IMG/VR virus record: IMGVR_UViG_3300025889_000073
Span: 107,729 to 171,728 of that record
Source: a virus
DNA: 64,000 nucleotides
Reading direction: 5' to 3' (one strand)
The stretch's first letter is position 1; every line of letters starts with the position of its first letter. The position numbers and the translations under genes are program-made. Below the pieces are notes generated by a model. It saw nothing but the letters and a program-made list of their open reading frames with translations. It was not told the DNA's origin and did not search any database. Shown one piece after another: positions 60,551 to 64,000 of the stretch.

Positions 60551-61593
60551 GTTTGCTCGATAAATTGAAAAAGAATTCAACAATTAAAGATTCGGCTATT
60601 CTTACCAAATCTAAATTTTTTACCGAGAAAGATATAATTCAAACTGATGTGCCTATGGTAAACGTGGCGTTATCAGGTAGTTTAGATGGAGGTTTGACGC
60701 CAGGTTTAACAATGCTTGCTGGTCCATCTAAGCATTTTAAGACAGCGTTTGCTTTGTTGATGGCTTCTGCCTATCAAAAGAAATATCCTGAGGCTGTCGT
60801 GTTATTTTATGATTCAGAATTTGGCACACCGACCAAATACTTTGAAACATTTAATATCAATATGGATAATGTGTTGCATACTCCAATTACTGATGTTGAA
60901 CAATTGAAGTTTGATGTTATGAAACAACTACAGGAACTGGAAAAAGATGACCGTGTAATTATTGTAATTGACTCAATTGGTAACTTGGCATCTAAGAAAG
61001 AAGTTGAAGATGCGTTGAATGAAAAGTCGGTTGCTGATATGTCACGAGCAAAACAAATGAAATCTTTGTTCCGCATGGTGACACCACACCTGACCATTAA
61101 AGATATTCCAATGGTTGTTGTCAATCACACTTACAAAGAAATTGGTATGTTTCCTAAAGATATTGTTGGTGGTGGTACAGGCAGTTACTATTCTGCTGAC
61201 ACAATTTGGATTCTTGGTCGCCAACAAGAAAAAACTGGAACTGAAATCACAGGTTACAACTTTATCATCAACGTAGAGAAGTCACGTTATGTGCGTGAGA
61301 AGTCTAAGATTCCAGTTACAGTATCATTCGAAGGTGGTATTCAGAAGTATTCTGGTTTGCTTGATGTTGCAATGGAAGGTGGTTTTGTACAAAAGCCATC
61401 GAATGGTTGGTATGCTAAAGTTGACCAAACGACAGGTGAGTTAGGTCAAAAGTATCGTGAAGCAGATACTAATACCAAAGAATTTTGGAATGAACTTTTA
61501 ACAAATGGGAAGTTTTCAGAATTTGTCACTAAAAAATATTCTGTAACTTACAATTCAATCATTGAACAGGAACAGGAAAATGAAATGGTTTGA
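60547..61593 (+). CDS. uvsX: Recombinase UvsX
   Basis: A 348-residue RecA-like recombinase (T4: 391). The phosphate-binding loop is AGPSKHFKTAF near residue 58, the variant typical of UvsX. VVLFYDSEFGTP near 83 and VIIVIDSIGNLAS near 137 (Walker B) follow, then VVVNHTY and FPKDIVGGGTGSYYSADTIW. It drives strand exchange with UvsY and gp32. Its end overlaps the next gene's start. Confidence 0.96.
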   Translation: MSLLDKLKKNSTIKDSAILTKSKFFTEKDIIQTDVPMVNVALSGSLDGGLTPGLTMLAGPSKHFKTAFALLMASAYQKKYPEAVVLFYDSEFGTPTKYFETFNINMDNVLHTPITDVEQLKFDVMKQLQELEKDDRVIIVIDSIGNLASKKEVEDALNEKSVADMSRAKQMKSLFRMVTPHLTIKDIPMVVVNHTYKEIGMFPKDIVGGGTGSYYSADTIWILGRQQEKTGTEITGYNFIINVEKSRYVREKSKIPVTVSFEGGIQKYSGLLDVAMEGGFVQKPSNGWYAKVDQTTGELGQKYREADTNTKEFWNELLTNGKFSEFVTKKYSVTYNSIIEQEQENEMV

Positions 61594-61954
61594 AAAGGAA
61601 CAAAAGACCTTAACAAAGGGTGTTGATTTTGATTTGATTGATACCAGAAATTCAGATGATGCAATCATAAGAACATCGGTTAAAATTTTATCTGGTAAAT
61701 ATAAAGACATCGTTTATCACTATGGTAAAGTAGGTATTAAAGAAAATTCTGACACACCCATTGTAAAATACCAATATGTAATAACAAAAGAAGGTAAATT
61801 TGATGTGAAAAAGTTGCATACCGATAAAAAATTCATTAAACTAATGGGTGACATATTGGTAGAAATATTTGACAAACACTTAGACCTGAATTCAATGAAA
61901 GAAAATGATGACCCGACTGGAATCAACGATACTGAAGAATCTCATTTACAATGA
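61580..61954 (+). CDS. Conserved T4-like protein between uvsX and gp41
   Basis: A 124-residue protein. I take the ATG at 61580, which follows an ACAGGAAA site; a longer start would add residues encoded within uvsX. IRTSVKILSGKYKDIVYHYGKVGIKENSD (in part) and HTDKKFIKLMGDILVEIFDKHL form a beta-then-alpha arrangement. Homologues lie at the same place in other aquatic T4-like phages, function unknown. It overlaps gp41 by 50 bases. Confidence 0.65.
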   Translation: MKWFEKEQKTLTKGVDFDLIDTRNSDDAIIRTSVKILSGKYKDIVYHYGKVGIKENSDTPIVKYQYVITKEGKFDVKKLHTDKKFIKLMGDILVEIFDKHLDLNSMKENDDPTGINDTEESHLQ

Positions 61955-63311
61955 AGAATACACTAGAAAAGTAATACCCTTTATTCAACAAAATTATTTT
62001 TCGGAAAATACTGACAAAATTCTTTTTAAAGAAATTTTTGACTTTGTAGATAAGTATAAAAATTTACCAACATATGAAGCTCTAGTAATTAATTTTACGG
62101 AGAAGAAAAACTTAACAGAATCAGAAGTTAGAACTGCAATAGAATCTTTAAATGAAATTAAAGAAAATAAGGATGATACTGTTGAGTTAGCTTGGCTTGT
62201 AGAACAAACAGAAAAGTTCTGTCAAGATAGAGCAATTTATAATGCAATCATGGAATCTGTCTCCATCTTGGATGATAGGACCAAAAAGTCAAAAGGTGAA
62301 ATACCAAAACTTTTATCTGATGCTCTTGGTGTTTCCTTTGATGCAAATGTAGGACACGATTACATACAAGATTTTGAAGACCGTTATGATTTCTATCATA
62401 GAGTTGAATCAAGGATAAGATTTGACTTGGATATGTTTAATAAAATCACCAAAGGCGGTTTACCTAAGAAAACTTTGAACATTGCTCTTGCTGGCACCGG
62501 TGTTGGTAAGTCCTTGTTTATGTGTCACGTTGCTTCTTCAGCACTTTCACAAGGATTGAATGTTTTGTATATCACCATGGAAATGGCTGAAGAAAAAATT
62601 GCTGAACGTATTGATGCTAATTTGTTGAACATCGATTTGAATGAACTACAAAGTATTTCCCGTGAGGATTATGAAAGAAAATTTTCACATTTAAAGAATA
62701 AGACTCAAGGTAAATTAATCATCAAAGAATACCCAACGGCAGCTGCCAGCACATTACACTTCAGAGCTCTACTAAATGAACTCCAATTAAAGAAGTCTTT
62801 CAAACCAGATATTGTTTTTATAGATTATTTAAATATCTGTGCATCATCAAGAATTAAACCTGGAGGTGCTGTTAACAGTTATACCTATGTTAAATCTATC
62901 GCCGAAGAACTTAGAGGATTGGCTGTTGAACATGATGTGCCAATTATTTCAGCTACACAAACAACTAGGTCTGGTTATACCAACTCTGACCCAGGCCTTG
63001 AAGATACATCAGAATCATTTGGTCTGCCGGCAACTGCTGACTTTATGTTTGCTCTTGTCACCAATGAAGATTTAGAACAACTAAACCAAATTCTAGTCAA
63101 ACAGTTGAAGAATCGATATTCTGACCCAACACACTATAAAAGATTCGTTATTGGTATAGACAAAGCTAAAATGAGATTATATGATGTTGAACAGATAGCA
63201 CAAATTGATTTGGTCGATTCTGGCCAAGAAGATATACCAGATAAACCATTAAACACTTTTGGAAATCGTGAAACTAAATTTAATAAAAATTTTAGTAACT
63301 TGAAAGTATGA
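61905..63311 (+). CDS. 41: Replicative DNA helicase gp41
   Basis: A 468-residue DnaB-type hexameric helicase (T4: 475). The N-terminal LIYNEEYTRKVIPFIQQNYF is typical. Walker A is ALAGTGVGKSLF near residue 195, and Walker B IVFIDYLNIC near 304, with SATQTTRSGYTN near 350 the sensor region. The start is the ATGATG at 61905/61908, inside the previous gene. It unwinds the fork with primase gp61, outside this window. Confidence 0.95.
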   Translation: MMTRLESTILKNLIYNEEYTRKVIPFIQQNYFSENTDKILFKEIFDFVDKYKNLPTYEALVINFTEKKNLTESEVRTAIESLNEIKENKDDTVELAWLVEQTEKFCQDRAIYNAIMESVSILDDRTKKSKGEIPKLLSDALGVSFDANVGHDYIQDFEDRYDFYHRVESRIRFDLDMFNKITKGGLPKKTLNIALAGTGVGKSLFMCHVASSALSQGLNVLYITMEMAEEKIAERIDANLLNIDLNELQSISREDYERKFSHLKNKTQGKLIIKEYPTAAASTLHFRALLNELQLKKSFKPDIVFIDYLNICASSRIKPGGAVNSYTYVKSIAEELRGLAVEHDVPIISATQTTRSGYTNSDPGLEDTSESFGLPATADFMFALVTNEDLEQLNQILVKQLKNRYSDPTHYKRFVIGIDKAKMRLYDVEQIAQIDLVDSGQEDIPDKPLNTFGNRETKFNKNFSNLKV

Positions 63312-64000
63312 AGTTAAACACAGAACAGGCAATTAAATGTGCCAACATTTTTTCAAATTATTTCGATAAGTTTGGTCGAATTGATGAATACATGAGGGAA
63401 CAAAAACTGATAGCAATGGCTGAAAGGCCATTTGTTTTGCCTGGTATGGGACCAGAAGAAGATTTATTTTCTGATTTCCATATTTCACCTGCTGACATGG
63501 AATTTGAAATTATTGAATTACCCCAAGACAGATGGGACACTTACCTCGATATGATTTCTTCCCATTCAAATATGACCAGTATTCCCGGTAGATGTTTAAG
63601 ATTGGCAGTTTTGGAGAAAAAGACAGGAAAGTGGTGTGGTTTCATTCGATTAGGCTCACCAGTCATCAACTGTAAGCCAAGAAATGAAATGCTTGGACAA
63701 GTCTTTACGCAAGTCCAAGGCGGTGCCCAATTGTTCAATCAATGTGCAATTATGGGTTTTGTTATTGTACCAGCACAACCTTTTGGGTTTAATTACCTTG
63801 GCGGTAAATTACTTGCGGCAATCTGCACATCACATGAAGTTCGGCAAATGATGGATGCGAAATATAAAATGACAACTTGCCTATTTGAGACTACCAGTTT
63901 ATATGGTAGTTCTAAGGCAGTATCACAATATGACGGTATGAAACCTCTGATTCGTTTCAAAGGACTAACTGATAGTGATTTTTTACCTATGTTGCATGGT
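63308..64000 (+). CDS. Conserved phage protein (3' truncated), paralogue of 42959 gene
   Basis: The frame opens at the ATG overlapping the gp41 stop and runs past the window end; 231 residues are visible. CLRLAVLEKKTGKWCGFIRL, IVPAQPFGFNYLGGKLLAAIC and FETTSLYGSSKAVSQYDG match the core of the protein at 42959. An extended N-terminal region of about 100 residues lies ahead of the shared core. Its function is unknown. A DUF4338/GNAT-like fold is an inference. Confidence 0.65.
   Translation, partial: MKLNTEQAIKCANIFSNYFDKFGRIDEYMREQKLIAMAERPFVLPGMGPEEDLFSDFHISPADMEFEIIELPQDRWDTYLDMISSHSNMTSIPGRCLRLAVLEKKTGKWCGFIRLGSPVINCKPRNEMLGQVFTQVQGGAQLFNQCAIMGFVIVPAQPFGFNYLGGKLLAAICTSHEVRQMMDAKYKMTTCLFETTSLYGSSKAVSQYDGMKPLIRFKGLTDSDFLPMLHG

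Overview
This window is a 64 kb stretch of a T4-like myovirus genome (Caudoviricetes). Every gene I can support lies on the + strand. Genes are packed with ATGA/TAATG overlaps or gaps of a few bases, and no gene-free stretch exceeds 300 bases. The T4 core gene set is present in recognisable order and the base composition is AT-rich. The overall gene set (Hsp20, MazG-like protein, peptide deformylase, CobS-like ATPase, fibre genes between the baseplate and gp13) is of the kind known from aquatic, cyanophage- or pelagiphage-related T4-like phages rather than coliphage T4 itself. No photosynthesis gene is present. The major capsid gene uses CTG, CGT and TTC codons heavily, unlike its neighbours, which hints at a beta- or gammaproteobacterium-like host. 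That host inference is weak. There are no homing endonucleases or insertion sequences.

Layout. Positions 1-19112 hold baseplate/tail-fibre structural genes: a truncated DUF4815-type protein, a partner virion protein, several fibre proteins, a 1785-residue repeat protein, and two glycine-rich adhesin-like proteins. Positions 19142-21615 hold glycosyltransferase/methyltransferase genes. Positions 21664-35837 are the virion assembly block: gp13, gp14, gp15, gp16, a Dps-like protein, gp17, gp18, gp19, gp20, gp67-like, two core-associated proteins, a small beta protein, gp21, gp22 and gp23. Positions 35926-42381 hold a tube-like protein, UvsY, UvsW, a small Sm-like candidate, the late sigma factor gp55, a DUF465-type protein and the gp47/gp46 nuclease. 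Positions 42378-49356 are accessory: peptide deformylase, a GNKLLA-type conserved protein, tRNA-Gly(UCC), a CobT-like VWA protein and CobS-like AAA ATPase pair, a winged-helix protein and a GT-A glycosyltransferase. Positions 49450-53576 are a replisome operon: ParB-like candidate, DUF3310-like, gp45, gp44, a membrane protein, gp62 and RegA. Positions 53590-56377 hold small metabolic and stress genes: Hsp20, dCMP deaminase, cytidylyltransferase and MazG-like. Positions 56390-64000 hold gp43, a Mom/GNAT-like protein, a membrane protein, UvsX, gp41 and a truncated protein paralogous to the one at 42959.

Regulation. Near-perfect sigma70 promoters with 17-nt spacers precede the VWA, AAA and winged-helix genes and the 55689 gene; a weaker one precedes uvsY. 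T4-late-like TAAATA boxes precede gp13, gp18, gp19, gp67, gp22 and the tube-like gene, consistent with gp55 being encoded here. Intrinsic terminators follow gp19, gp23, the winged-helix gene and Hsp20.

The most unusual signal is a leader at 49341-49448. It contains three hairpins that present the same six-base loop GTAAAA, plus a fourth with loop GTAAA, and the motif GGTAAAAC recurs over the ribosome-binding region of the first gene of the sliding-clamp operon. This looks like an RNA operator. Other noteworthy points are a Dps gene inserted between the two terminase genes, a membrane-protein gene inserted between the clamp-loader genes 44 and 62, AGTAT/ATACT palindromes around the tRNA and winged-helix gene, and two promoters placed so that transcripts would be leaderless.
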